Assembly: GCA_005787685.1 (NCBI GenBank)
Contig: SYAC01000014.1
Coordinates: 1 to 64,000 of the forward strand
Origin: Planctomycetia bacterium
GTDB lineage: Bacteria; Planctomycetota; Phycisphaerae; Phycisphaerales; SM1A02
Direction of reading: 5' to 3'
Length of the DNA stretch: 64,000 nt
Positions 34,894 through 43,933 of this stretch are shown here, piece by piece. The notes below the pieces were generated by a model. The model did not search any database, had not been told where the DNA came from, and worked only from the letters and a program-made list of their open reading frames with translations. How positions within the stretch are numbered: the stretch's first letter is position 1; each line of letters starts with the position of its first letter. Made by a program: the position numbers and the translations under genes.

Positions 34894-37800
34894 ATGCAAT
34901 TGCTTACAGATCTTTTTGCGCATATTGTTGCGGTTCATCCAGATGTTGTGGCAATTGATGTTCCACCTGGTCGCGAGCGCGCGCACAGACAACTCACCAC
35001 ATATGCGCAACTCGATCGCGCCGCCACCGATGTTGCGCGCGCGGTTGATGAGGGCATTGCAAAATATTCTGGATACGCACATACAAATCATGCGCACCAA
35101 GACAGCGCCAGCGCGCAACACTATGTGCAAGAAAATGAATCCATTATTGCGGTGCTTCTGCCGCGTGAAACCGCCAGCCTGTATGCCGCGCAACTTGGGG
35201 TGTTACGAGCTGGTGCGGCGTTCACATGCCTAGACCCAATCTTTCCAAACGACCATATTCAGGCTGTGCTTGCTGACGCCGATGCGCGAGTAATTTTAAC
35301 GGACGCCAACGGCGCCGAGCGACTTGCGGCTGCGGATCTTGCAATGGATCGACTTGTAATAGATGTTGCGGCGATCACTCACGCGGCTCATTCCACATCG
35401 CCGCTTTCACATGCCAACACGGCTATGGCTTCAGTCGCCACTCAAAGTAAATCCAAACCCACTGCTCCAACGGAGTCCGCCACCAAGCAAACAAGCTTTG
35501 CATTTATGTCGCACGCCACTTCCGCAATAACTCCGCATGCCGCCTCGGCATTCACCGCGCCAGCCATTCATCCGCGCTCGTTGGCGTATGTCATTTACAC
35601 ATCAGGAACAACGGGCAAGCCCAAAGGCGTGATGATCGAACATCACAGCGTTGCCAATTTGGTTAATGCAGACAAGGCACGCTACGGGCTTGAACACACC
35701 GACCGCGTTGCGCAATTTTCTTCGCCCGCTTACGACTCGTCCATAGAAGAAACCTGGCTTGCATTTGCGGTGGGTGCCACGCTGGTGTTGCTTGATGATG
35801 AAACCGTGCGACTTGGTCCCGATTTGATTCCGTGGCTGAACCAGGAAAATATCACCGTGTTCTGTCCACCTCCAACTCTATTGCGCACAATGGGTTGCCA
35901 AAATCCGCAGCAGGCGCTGCCCAATGTCAAGTTGGTCTATGTAGGTGGCGAAGCTTTGCCGCAGGATTTATCTGATTTATGGAGCGATGGGCGCTGGCTT
36001 GAAAATGGCTACGGCCCCACCGAATGCACCGTGACTGTTGTTCGCACACGCATGTACAGCGGGGTTGCGGTAACCATTGGTCAACCGATCATTGGTCACA
36101 CTGCGCACATTCTGGACGAGTCGCTGCAACAAGTTGCGGTTGGTGGAGAGGGCGAACTATGCATCAGCGGCGTTGGCGTGGCGCGCGGCTATCGCAATCG
36201 ACCAGAAGTGACTGCGGAAAAATTTATAGATCACCCAGAGTTTGGTCGCGTTTATCGCACGGGTGATTTAGCGCGCCGCGCCCAGTGCGGCAACTTTGAA
36301 TTTCTTGGCCGCATTGATAGCCAAGTGAAATTGCGCGGCTTTCGCGTGGAACTTGCCGCCATTGATTCGCTGCTTGGACAATGTGATGGCGTGCTGGAGG
36401 CCGCGTGCCGTGTGCAGGGAAATGAAGGCGAGCACATTATTGTTGCGCATGTTGTCGCCAGGGACACCAACGCGCCACCATGCTTTGATGCGTTGCGTGA
36501 CGCGCTGACCAAGGCGTTGCCTTTCTATATGGTTCCCAGCAAATTTGTTTTAATTGACCGTGTACCGCGCACCGTTGGCGGAAAGATTGCGCGCTCAAAA
36601 CTTCCAGAGGTGACTGTTTGCGTTGCGCTTCAAGCGCGCGATACGCCCGTCGCTGCGCCAGACAACGAGTATGAGCATATTATTCTGAACGCCTTTGCCG
36701 GCGCGCTGAAACGCACCGACCAAATTTCTACTGACGATGATTTCTTTATCACGCTGGGCGGCGATTCACTCAGCGCGGTTGGGGCGCTCTGCACTTTGCG
36801 TACACATCCACCCACCGCTGGACTGACCGTACGCGACCTGTATGTGTTTCGCACGGCGCAGCGGCTGGCGCAACGCGCCCAAGAATTGCAATTCAAATTT
36901 GCCGCAAATAAAAGTCGCGCTGCGGCGCACGCTGAGCATGAAAATGTCGACACAAATGATAGTGTCGGTGTAACCAACAACTCCCACGCACATCAAAACT
37001 CAACCGCAACAAATTCCAACGCCACCGAGCACTTTCCCAAGCAGCGCGCGCGTGTTGGTGAACGCGCCTCAAATCCCCTGCTTGCCGCGCTAGTGCAATT
37101 ATTTGGACTCATTGCAAGCCTGATCATCACGGGCGCCGCTGCGTACCTACTGGTGTTCATAGTGCTGCCCGCCTTGGCTAACACGCTGGGCGTAAAAGTA
37201 CTCATCGCGCTTTCGCCTCTACTCATTGCAATCGCGCTGGTGATCTACAGCGCATTCACCATTGCGCTTGCGGTGCTTGCCAAGCGTGTGTTGCTTGGTC
37301 GCGTGCGCACAACAACCATGCCAGTTTTTAGCGCGCGCTACTTGCGCTTCTGGAGCGTGCAACAAATCGCGCGCACAATTCCCTGGGGCACACTTGAAGG
37401 AACAATTTTCTTCAACGCAATTCTGCGCCTGCTTGGTGCGCACATTGGCAAGAATGTTCACATTCACCGCAGCGTTGATATTCGAGGTGGCGCGTGGGAT
37501 CTATTAAGCATTGGCAACAACGCCACGCTTGCGCAGGAATCCTCCATTGGCTTGGTTGAGCTGTGCGACGGACAGCTTGTGCTTGCGCCCGTGACTATTG
37601 GCAACGGCTGCACCATTGATGTGCGCGCTGGCGTTTCGCACAACACCAATATGGAACCGGGCTCCTCGCTTGGCGCGCTCTCGTGGTTGCATGAGGGCGA
37701 ATTTATTCCCAAGGGCGAGCGATGGGACGGAGTGCCCGCCGCCAAAGTTGGTATGACGGAAGCCGCCCAAGAAAATCCCCGGGGCAGACCACTTGATCCA

Positions 37801-39180
37801 CTAAAACACGGATTACTGATGCTGCTTTCGCTGTGGGTGCAAACAACCATTTCGGCGCTGCCTTGGATGGCTTTGGCATACATATATATAGATGCGCCTT
37901 TAAACCCGTGGACCGACCCGCTTGCATTCTTGTTGTTTGTGCTTGTTGGCGCACCCGTATGCGTTATCACGGGCCTTGTTGCGCAAGCATTGGTGCTGCG
38001 CTTGCTCGGGCGCACTCGTCCTGGCGCCGTAAATCGTTGGAGCGGGGAATATGTTTGCATTTGGGCCAAATCGCACGCTCTTGAGCGCGCATGTCTTTGG
38101 CTAAGCGGAACCCTGTTCTGGCCAACTTGGTTGCGTCTTGCCGGCATGCGTATTGGTCGCGGTTGTGAAATCTCCACCATTATTGATGTTGTGCCCGACA
38201 CCGTCACCATTGGCGATACTTGTTTCTTTGCTGACGGAATTTATTTTGCCGGACCCCGCGTGCATCGTAACGTGGTCACCATTGGCGCAACGGCGCTAGG
38301 CAACAACACATTCATTGGAAATCACGCGGTCATTCCGGCGGGACACGCGTATCCAAACGATTTCTTTGTGGGAGTAAGCACCGTGGCTAACGCATCTGTT
38401 GCAAGCGCGGACTCGGCATGGTTTGGCCATCCACCCATGCAACTTCCACGGCGCGAGGTTGTGCAAGTGGACCGCAGCCTCACACACAATCCAAGCGCCA
38501 TTCGATATATCAACCGCCTCTTGTGGGAGGCGTTGCGATTTTTATTGCCGGTCTATCCAATCGCGGTGGCGGCGGCTTGGATTATTGCAATGACCGCCGC
38601 AAAGACGAACTTCGACGCACCAACTGTTGCGTTTGTGATTGCGCCACTGGCAACACTTGCGACGGCCGTGGCCATGATTGGCAGCATTATTTTTCTAAAG
38701 TGGACGCTGATTGGGCGCGTGCAACCAGGCCAACATGTGCTGTGGAGTTGTTGGTGTAGCCGCTGGGATTTTCTCTTTGTGGCGTGGAGTTTTTATGCGC
38801 GCGGTTTCTTGGAGCGCCTTGAAGGAACAGTTTTTCTAACGGCATTCCTGCGCATCATTGGAGTACGAATTGGCAAGCGCGTGGTGCTTGGCGGCGGATT
38901 CACACAGGTGGTTGATCCAGACATGCTTTCCATTGGCGACAACGCCACGGTGGACTGCAACTTTCAAGCACACAGTTTCGAGGACCGCATTTTGAAAATT
39001 GATCATGTGCATATTGGTAGTGGCGCGTCGCTTGGCCATCACGCGGTTCTATTTTACGGCGCCAATATTGGCAATGGTGCGCTGGTGACTCCGCACAGCG
39101 TCATTATGAAAAATGAACGCCTTGAGGTCAACGCCACATACTCCGGCTGTCCAGCCGAGCGCGTTCCTGATTCTCACTAA
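34894..39180 (+). CDS. Pls/PosA-family membrane-bound non-ribosomal peptide synthetase
   Basis: A single-module synthetase of 1428 residues. The adenylation domain (about 1-560) shows A3 YTSGTTGKPKG near 235-245, A5 NGYGPTEC near 371, A7 YRTGDLARR, A8 GRIDSQVKLRGFRVE and A10 GGKIARSKLP. The carrier domain has GGDSLSAV, with the phosphopantetheine Ser at about 625. From about 730 on, three pairs of membrane helices (730-800, 975-1045, 1200-1275) alternate with three soluble left-handed beta-helix (hexapeptide-type) domains near 850-960, 1085-1175 and 1320-1415. This is the layout of epsilon-poly-lysine synthetase and its relatives, which make isopeptide-linked amino acid chains in the membrane. 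Ala/Thr/Ser/His-rich inserts break the protein near 165-225 and 675-725. Start at ATG 34894 (a TTG precedes it). Product unknown. Confidence 0.9.
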   Translation: MQLLTDLFAHIVAVHPDVVAIDVPPGRERAHRQLTTYAQLDRAATDVARAVDEGIAKYSGYAHTNHAHQDSASAQHYVQENESIIAVLLPRETASLYAAQLGVLRAGAAFTCLDPIFPNDHIQAVLADADARVILTDANGAERLAAADLAMDRLVIDVAAITHAAHSTSPLSHANTAMASVATQSKSKPTAPTESATKQTSFAFMSHATSAITPHAASAFTAPAIHPRSLAYVIYTSGTTGKPKGVMIEHHSVANLVNADKARYGLEHTDRVAQFSSPAYDSSIEETWLAFAVGATLVLLDDETVRLGPDLIPWLNQENITVFCPPPTLLRTMGCQNPQQALPNVKLVYVGGEALPQDLSDLWSDGRWLENGYGPTECTVTVVRTRMYSGVAVTIGQPIIGHTAHILDESLQQVAVGGEGELCISGVGVARGYRNRPEVTAEKFIDHPEFGRVYRTGDLARRAQCGNFEFLGRIDSQVKLRGFRVELAAIDSLLGQCDGVLEAACRVQGNEGEHIIVAHVVARDTNAPPCFDALRDALTKALPFYMVPSKFVLIDRVPRTVGGKIARSKLPEVTVCVALQARDTPVAAPDNEYEHIILNAFAGALKRTDQISTDDDFFITLGGDSLSAVGALCTLRTHPPTAGLTVRDLYVFRTAQRLAQRAQELQFKFAANKSRAAAHAEHENVDTNDSVGVTNNSHAHQNSTATNSNATEHFPKQRARVGERASNPLLAALVQLFGLIASLIITGAAAYLLVFIVLPALANTLGVKVLIALSPLLIAIALVIYSAFTIALAVLAKRVLLGRVRTTTMPVFSARYLRFWSVQQIARTIPWGTLEGTIFFNAILRLLGAHIGKNVHIHRSVDIRGGAWDLLSIGNNATLAQESSIGLVELCDGQLVLAPVTIGNGCTIDVRAGVSHNTNMEPGSSLGALSWLHEGEFIPKGERWDGVPAAKVGMTEAAQENPRGRPLDPLKHGLLMLLSLWVQTTISALPWMALAYIYIDAPLNPWTDPLAFLLFVLVGAPVCVITGLVAQALVLRLLGRTRPGAVNRWSGEYVCIWAKSHALERACLWLSGTLFWPTWLRLAGMRIGRGCEISTIIDVVPDTVTIGDTCFFADGIYFAGPRVHRNVVTIGATALGNNTFIGNHAVIPAGHAYPNDFFVGVSTVANASVASADSAWFGHPPMQLPRREVVQVDRSLTHNPSAIRYINRLLWEALRFLLPVYPIAVAAAWIIAMTAAKTNFDAPTVAFVIAPLATLATAVAMIGSIIFLKWTLIGRVQPGQHVLWSCWCSRWDFLFVAWSFYARGFLERLEGTVFLTAFLRIIGVRIGKRVVLGGGFTQVVDPDMLSIGDNATVDCNFQAHSFEDRILKIDHVHIGSGASLGHHAVLFYGANIGNGALVTPHSVIMKNERLEVNATYSGCPAERVPDSH

Positions 39181-39190
39181 ATAGTCTTAT

Positions 39191-39209
39191 CAACACCTTT
39201 CTTGTGTTG
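39191..39209 (+). terminator. Hairpin after the synthetase gene
   Basis: CAACAC and GTGTTG pair around a 7-base loop, 10 bp after the stop codon. No T run follows, so it could be a weak or factor-dependent terminator or an mRNA 3' end stabiliser. Confidence 0.4.
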
Positions 39210-39215
39210 AGCGTG

Positions 39216-39294
39216 TCGGGTGTCTACAAGAGCGAGTGCGTAGCACCGCAAATTTTTTGTTCATTGGCACCGCTGTATCGGGTGTATACAAAAG
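39216..39294. repeat. Short imperfect direct repeat
   Basis: TCGGGTGTCTACAAGAG at 39216-39232 recurs as TCGGGTGTATACAAAAG at 39278-39294, 15 of 17 bases alike, between the synthetase hairpin and the gene relic. It may be a footprint of duplication or insertion. Confidence 0.5.
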
Positions 39295-39300
39295 GGGTGA

Positions 39301-39888
39301 CCAGCGAGTAAAGGGGTCAGCTCAAATAGTGGCTTTTCTGTAAACACATTTCAAGCGAGTCAAGCAAAAGCAAAAGTACTTTTCGCCAGCGGACAAATTG
39401 GAATTGGCGCAATTTGATCAACGGACTTTGGAGAACATTGAACTTTGCTTGCAAACAGACTTTCATCTTGTTCTTATGAAGTCTTTGTCAGCAACAAGCA
39501 AATTATTTTCGTGGGATCATTGAGCGCGGTATTTTTTTCTAATGACAACGCAGAGGCTTGGACTGTCTTCTAATTTGGGTTCACGGACCCGACTATTTTT
39601 GAGCTTTCTTTAAACGACCCTCATATTGTTGCTGCAACTAATAACAATGGACTTTTCTGTTTCGCATTGTCCAACTTACATCTTTGCCCTGAAGACATTG
39701 AGGTGAACGGAAAAATTGGTGGCGATGACATAGGACTGATGTTGTTGAACCACGGCGCGGCATGATTCAATGAAATATCTGACCGAGATGGAAGTGGTGC
39801 GGTTGACTCCGGTGATGTATTTAACCCGCTCTTAGCTTGGGGCACTTGTCCTGAAGTTTTATTCTTCACTTCGTTTGGCAGATCATAA
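39301..39888 (+). pseudogene. Relic of a secreted beta-propeller protein with dockerin-like tail
   Basis: Reading one plus-strand frame through stops gives a recognisable protein: a BNR-repeat-like stretch (STDFGEH-stop-T, SNDNAEAWTVF-stop) followed by CPEDIEVNGKIGGDDIGLML and DRDGSGAVDSGDVFNPLLAW then GTCPE, the paired Asp repeats of Phycisphaerae exported proteins. In-frame stops are TGA at 39415, TGA 39439, TAA 39571, TGA 39763, with the last TAA at 39886. The second TGA lies exactly where the BNR motif (SxDxGxxW) expects Trp, so TGG-to-TGA change is likely; the TGA at 39415 sits just before the motif. The 5' end (signal peptide) is not found; only the tail of the gene is left. An opposite-strand 103-residue frame over 39621-39932 is a shadow. 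Confidence 0.72.
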
Positions 39889-39958
39889 TTTATTAAATTC
39901 AACCAACCAACTTCTGCGACTCTTTCAATCACCCGTCACAACCAAGTTGGTGCCCCGC

Positions 39959-41059
39959 TTATGGATTTGCGTTGGCCATGGTCACACTTGAAGCGGCTGC
40001 AAGCAATTGCTTAGGTAATTTTTTGTCTGGCTCGCGTTTGTTGGCTTCGCTCAAGAAACGAATCGCTTCCGCGCGATCGCCCTTTTGTATGGCGGCTACG
40101 CCAAGAAGCACCCAACCATCGGCACTATCTGGTTTGGCCTGAGTGAGAATGTGTCCGGCGTCGATCATGCGCGCGGAGTCACCAATACGCATGGCCGCTA
40201 GACCAAGCACGCTGGCGTTTCTTCCATCGCCGTCGGTTTGTGTGCGAAGCGACAACATTAAGTCACGCGCGTCGCGGGCTCGGCCCATCATGAGCAGGCA
40301 ACGCGCGCGCAAACGAACAAGTTCTGATGATTTCACAAAATCTTTCAGCGCCTCATCTTCAAGTGCATCAATGCAACCCACCCAATTACCCTGCTCAAAT
40401 CGAGTCACGGCAATTTCCTCCATAAGTTGCTGCGCCTTGGCTGGCTCGGTTCGTAGACGCGCCGCAGTCAGCCACCTCTCCCGCTCCTTTAAATCACCGC
40501 GTTGTCCCGCAAGATCCGCATGAATGCGATCAAGCACGGGGCTAAACTCGAACTTTTTTTGCACCGCAAGCAGTTTCTTTTCTGCGTCGTTCAGCCGACC
40601 CGCCGCGATCAATGTTTCACACTCGGCAGAAACATATTGCAACTGAGATGGAGCCAACTCAAAAGCTTTGGCGTATTCCGCAGCAGCCTTGTCCAAATCG
40701 TTCCAGCGTTGCAACACAATACCCATGTAATAATGCGGATCAGCGGATGTTGGAGAAAGTTTTGCGGCTTTCACAAATGCTTCGCGCGCCATGTCAGTGC
40801 GTTTCATTTCTAAAAGAATTCTGCCGCGCATCACTTCATAGCTGCCATCCTTTGGATAGCGAGCAATAGCTTTATCAATATGACCCAAGGCGGTTTCAAA
40901 TTGGCCGGCGTGGAAACTTTGGTTGGCCTGATCAAACACCACCTGCGCGTTTGCGCGATCGTATCGATCATGCGCATCTTCACGCACCTGCTTTGAGTGT
41001 GGGGTTGCGCATGCGGTCAGCGCCATAACCAAAGATGCGGCGATAAAAATATTTTTCAT
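39959..41059 (-). CDS. TPR lipoprotein next to the secretin
   Basis: A 366-residue protein with a lipoprotein signal (LVMALTAC) and about six tetratricopeptide repeats, for example ANQSFHAGQFETALGHIDKA, AREAFVKAAKLSPTSADPHY and QGNWVGCIDALEDEAL. TPR lipoproteins of the PilF/PilW kind help secretins assemble in the outer membrane. Its start overlaps the secretin stop as ATGA (41056-41059), which ties it to that role. It is the last gene of the minus-strand arm. Confidence 0.8.
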   Translation of the reverse strand: MKNIFIAASLVMALTACATPHSKQVREDAHDRYDRANAQVVFDQANQSFHAGQFETALGHIDKAIARYPKDGSYEVMRGRILLEMKRTDMAREAFVKAAKLSPTSADPHYYMGIVLQRWNDLDKAAAEYAKAFELAPSQLQYVSAECETLIAAGRLNDAEKKLLAVQKKFEFSPVLDRIHADLAGQRGDLKERERWLTAARLRTEPAKAQQLMEEIAVTRFEQGNWVGCIDALEDEALKDFVKSSELVRLRARCLLMMGRARDARDLMLSLRTQTDGDGRNASVLGLAAMRIGDSARMIDAGHILTQAKPDSADGWVLLGVAAIQKGDRAEAIRFLSEANKREPDKKLPKQLLAAASSVTMANANP

Positions 41060-43287
41060 TGTTGTTTCTCCTTCATTTGCGGTGTTGGTTCGGGTGGCGT
41101 CAAGATGTAGCCAACATCAACTCCATAGTTTTTTCCGTCAGATTTTGTGGCATTCTTTCCGGCGGGCGGTGGTGGTGCACTTTTGTAAGTTTGTGCTGTT
41201 GGCTTGGGGGTATTTGTTGTGGTGGCTTTGGTGGGATTGGGATTTGAATTTTTCTTGTTGGAATCATCCTGGGGCACGCCCATAGGAAATCCAAGCACGG
41301 TCCCATTTTCACGAATGTAATCAGGAAGCAAATCCAGCGAGTCCAACTTTGATTTCCAAGGCGTGGAATTATTAGCGCGTATGTCCTCACGCAATTGAAT
41401 CATGCTTGGTGAACTTGGTGATACGCGAATGGCTTGATCCGCGTACAGCGATGCCTTCTTGGTGTCGCCCGCGCGCCACGCATCCAGCGCTTGTGTTTGA
41501 TAGTTACCCGCAATTTGCGCATGCGAGAATGGCAACAGTCCGGCGCGCGCACTCGTTTGCACGGCGTCAATCACCTTCAAGGCCATATCGCCATCAATAG
41601 AGCTCTTTGGGTCTTCCACAATGATTGGCGTGACAAGAAAAATAACTTCTTGACGAAGCGTGGCATCTTTCTGACCGCTGAGCGCGCCAGGAAGCAAATC
41701 GCCAAACAATGGAATCTGACGATTGGTGGTTGAACTGACTTCGCGGAAAAGTCCGCCAAGCACAATGGTTTGCCCGCTTTTTACGCGCACGTTGGTGCGG
41801 AGATCTTGATTGCTTTGATTTGGAATCTGCGAATCAGTTCCTTGCGACTTCACATTTTCATATGTGGCCGCGGTGATGGATGGCGCAAGTTCCATGCGCA
41901 CCATTCCGTCTGGACTAATAAACGCGCGGAAGGTGAGCTTGATGCCCGTGTCAATGTATTGCACTTCTTGCGTGGTGCTGGTTTGCGTTTGAGTGGTGGA
42001 CAGGTAACCCAACTTCTGGCCAATATTCACCTGCGCTTTTTGACGGTTCAACACCGTCACGGATGGACGCGCAAGCACGGTGGTGTTTTTTACTTGATCA
42101 AGCATCTGCAAAAAGATGGCGACATCATTTGAAATCACGCCAAGCTTTAGTGTTGGATCAACTGTTCCCTCGGGATACAGCGACGCGGCGTTGGCTCTAG
42201 CGTTCCCCGTCTTGAGTTCGCCACTCTTTATATCGTTGAAAGCGTTCATGGGGCCGCCAGTCACGGTGGCAAAATCAATATTGCCCACCGCCGTAATGTC
42301 CAAACCAAACGCGTCGTCCTCTGACACATCCGCCACAAGAATGGTGGCCTCTACGCGCACTTGTTGCGGTTGAATATCGGATTCCTTCAGGATTCTTTCG
42401 GCTTTTGCTATTACCTCTGGGTAATCATTCACCAGCACGCGTGTTGCAAACGCGTATGTATCGCTACCGCCATCGGTGATTGTTGGCTCGTAACCCTCCT
42501 TCACTTTTCCAAGCGACACCGCGGTGCCGCCCTCGCTCAAGAGCGGCTTCACCAGCGCAAGCGCGTCGTCGGGCGCGAGAAATTGCAGGGTGAACACATG
42601 GGCATCACGCTTCATTTTTGATTTGTCCATGGCTTCTTTTTCGGCGCGGGCATACACCATAATGAATGGCCCCTGTCGCTCCCAGACAAATCCGTTTACT
42701 GTCAACAGCGCATCGAGCGCTTGATCAACCGGCACGTCGTACAAGCTCACGCTTACAAGAGCCTTCACTTTTTCACTGGCGACAATGTTCAACTTGCTCT
42801 TTATGCTGAGCAGCTCAAGCAATTTTGTAATTTCAATTCCCTGCGCGGCAAGCGTTACGGTTCCATGGTCGGTCACATCAACCGTGGGAGTGACGCTTTC
42901 TGTGGCGGGTCCTTGATTTCCATTTTCTCCCGGCTGGTTCTTTGGCGCTTGATTTGTAATTTCAGTCACCGCGCCCGCAGACGCGGAGGAATTGTTTCCC
43001 TGTGAAAGCTGGTTGTCTGCTGTGGTATTTTTGGCAGCAGCTTCGCCTTGAGCTGGTGTTGTTGCTGTTGATTGCGCACCAGACTGCGTTGCGGGGCCAG
43101 TGGTTGGCGCTGTTGATTCCCTTGGTGCCCGCGTTGATGGTGTTAATTCTTGAAATGGAACCTGGGTTGAAGCCAAGATTGCCGAAGTTGATGGAGTTTG
43201 AGTTTGTGCACAAACAATTGTTGCGCATACGCCCAACAGCGCACTAATAAACACGCATGTTGTCTGCTGGATGTTGTTGTAATTCAT
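41056..43287 (-). CDS. Secretin (PilQ/GspD-type outer-membrane channel)
   Basis: A protein of about 743 residues. A signal peptide (ending VCAQ) is followed by a Thr/Ser/Pro/Gln-rich stretch to about 120, an STN/N0-like domain (IEITKLLELLSIKSKLNIVA), an N1-type domain (VFTLQFLAPDDALALVKPLL) and the secretin core with LNRQKAQVNIGQKLGYLS, QYIDTGIKLTFRAFISPDG and VRVKSGQTIVLGGLFRE, ending VIFLVTPIIVEDP. A short TPR-like stretch and a Pro-rich tail follow. The start at 43287 is chosen for GGGAGGG eight bases upstream; ATGs at 43293 and a longer frame are less likely. Works as the pilus or pseudopilus gate. Confidence 0.92.
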   Translation of the reverse strand: MNYNNIQQTTCVFISALLGVCATIVCAQTQTPSTSAILASTQVPFQELTPSTRAPRESTAPTTGPATQSGAQSTATTPAQGEAAAKNTTADNQLSQGNNSSASAGAVTEITNQAPKNQPGENGNQGPATESVTPTVDVTDHGTVTLAAQGIEITKLLELLSIKSKLNIVASEKVKALVSVSLYDVPVDQALDALLTVNGFVWERQGPFIMVYARAEKEAMDKSKMKRDAHVFTLQFLAPDDALALVKPLLSEGGTAVSLGKVKEGYEPTITDGGSDTYAFATRVLVNDYPEVIAKAERILKESDIQPQQVRVEATILVADVSEDDAFGLDITAVGNIDFATVTGGPMNAFNDIKSGELKTGNARANAASLYPEGTVDPTLKLGVISNDVAIFLQMLDQVKNTTVLARPSVTVLNRQKAQVNIGQKLGYLSTTQTQTSTTQEVQYIDTGIKLTFRAFISPDGMVRMELAPSITAATYENVKSQGTDSQIPNQSNQDLRTNVRVKSGQTIVLGGLFREVSSTTNRQIPLFGDLLPGALSGQKDATLRQEVIFLVTPIIVEDPKSSIDGDMALKVIDAVQTSARAGLLPFSHAQIAGNYQTQALDAWRAGDTKKASLYADQAIRVSPSSPSMIQLREDIRANNSTPWKSKLDSLDLLPDYIRENGTVLGFPMGVPQDDSNKKNSNPNPTKATTTNTPKPTAQTYKSAPPPPAGKNATKSDGKNYGVDVGYILTPPEPTPQMKEKQQ

Positions 43288-43295
43288 AATCATTG

Positions 43296-43302
43296 CCCTC
43301 CC
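43296..43302 (-). promoter_or_regulatory. Strong Shine-Dalgarno of the secretin gene
   Basis: GGGAGGG lies 8 bases before the ATG at 43287 and only 2 before the ATG at 43293, which decides the start. Confidence 0.7.
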
Positions 43303-43339
43303 ATGTTCGACCTTATTTATGACCGACTTGCGCACTTTT

Positions 43340-43933
43340 TTATGGATTTGACCAATTCAACAACATTGCGCCTGTAGAAGAGTCGAATGTAATTGTGCAT
43401 TTGCTATTGGAATCTGCAAAGAAAACATCAATTGATGCCGGAGAAGTTATTACCCCACCAAATGGATCAAACTGAACCTGGCGTTGGGAAGTGTTTGATG
43501 ACACCAGTCGGACTCCTTGCGCGGCTTCAAACATTCCATGTCCTAGAACTCGGCTCAAGGATGTGCCATCACTACAAACCATAGCCACCGTTGGGGTGGA
43601 GTTGCGGGCCACTATCCATCCTCTTTGATCTTGGGCAAGCCAAACACTGGCGGGATCATCTGGATTTATCAGCGTTGCGCCACGCGCATATTCAATATCT
43701 TGTGCAAACATGCGTACCGCGCCCTGAATTTTTTCCTCGCCGCTGGGCCTTAGCAAATCGACTCCCAATGCGCCAAATATGATCATGATGGTCGCCACAA
43801 TTAAAAGTTCAATGAGTGTTTGACCCCGCCGACAAGGCGTTGCGCGCAGCATGGATTGCGAAAAAGATGGCTGATGACCTTGTGATTTGGACCCAATCAA
43901 ATACATATGCCATGCGCGTGTGGCGCAACTCAT
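43340..43933 (-). CDS. GspH/FimT-like minor pseudopilin
   Basis: A protein of about 197 residues with a type III signal: CRRG then QTLIELLIVATIMIIFGALG, cut after the Gly, with Glu at +5. After the helix it has a GspH/FimT-like globular part (AVRMFAQDIEYARGATLINP near the N-terminus, QVQFDPFGGV further on). The residue after the cut is Gln, not Phe. The ATG at 43933 overlaps the preceding gene by ATGA but gives a 36-residue leader; an internal ATG nine codons before the cut is an alternative. Minor pseudopilins of this kind prime pilus assembly. Confidence 0.8.
   Translation of the reverse strand: MSCATRAWHMYLIGSKSQGHQPSFSQSMLRATPCRRGQTLIELLIVATIMIIFGALGVDLLRPSGEEKIQGAVRMFAQDIEYARGATLINPDDPASVWLAQDQRGWIVARNSTPTVAMVCSDGTSLSRVLGHGMFEAAQGVRLVSSNTSQRQVQFDPFGGVITSPASIDVFFADSNSKCTITFDSSTGAMLLNWSNP

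Noticed and set aside
39415-39441. TGA read as Trp (alternative code)
   Set aside because: TGA is the stop in many ATGA overlaps in the window, such as 11785-11787 and 48581-48583.
39621-39932. Minus-strand 103-residue open frame
   Set aside because: The plus strand in this stretch reads as a dockerin-like protein through stops; the minus frame has no family features.
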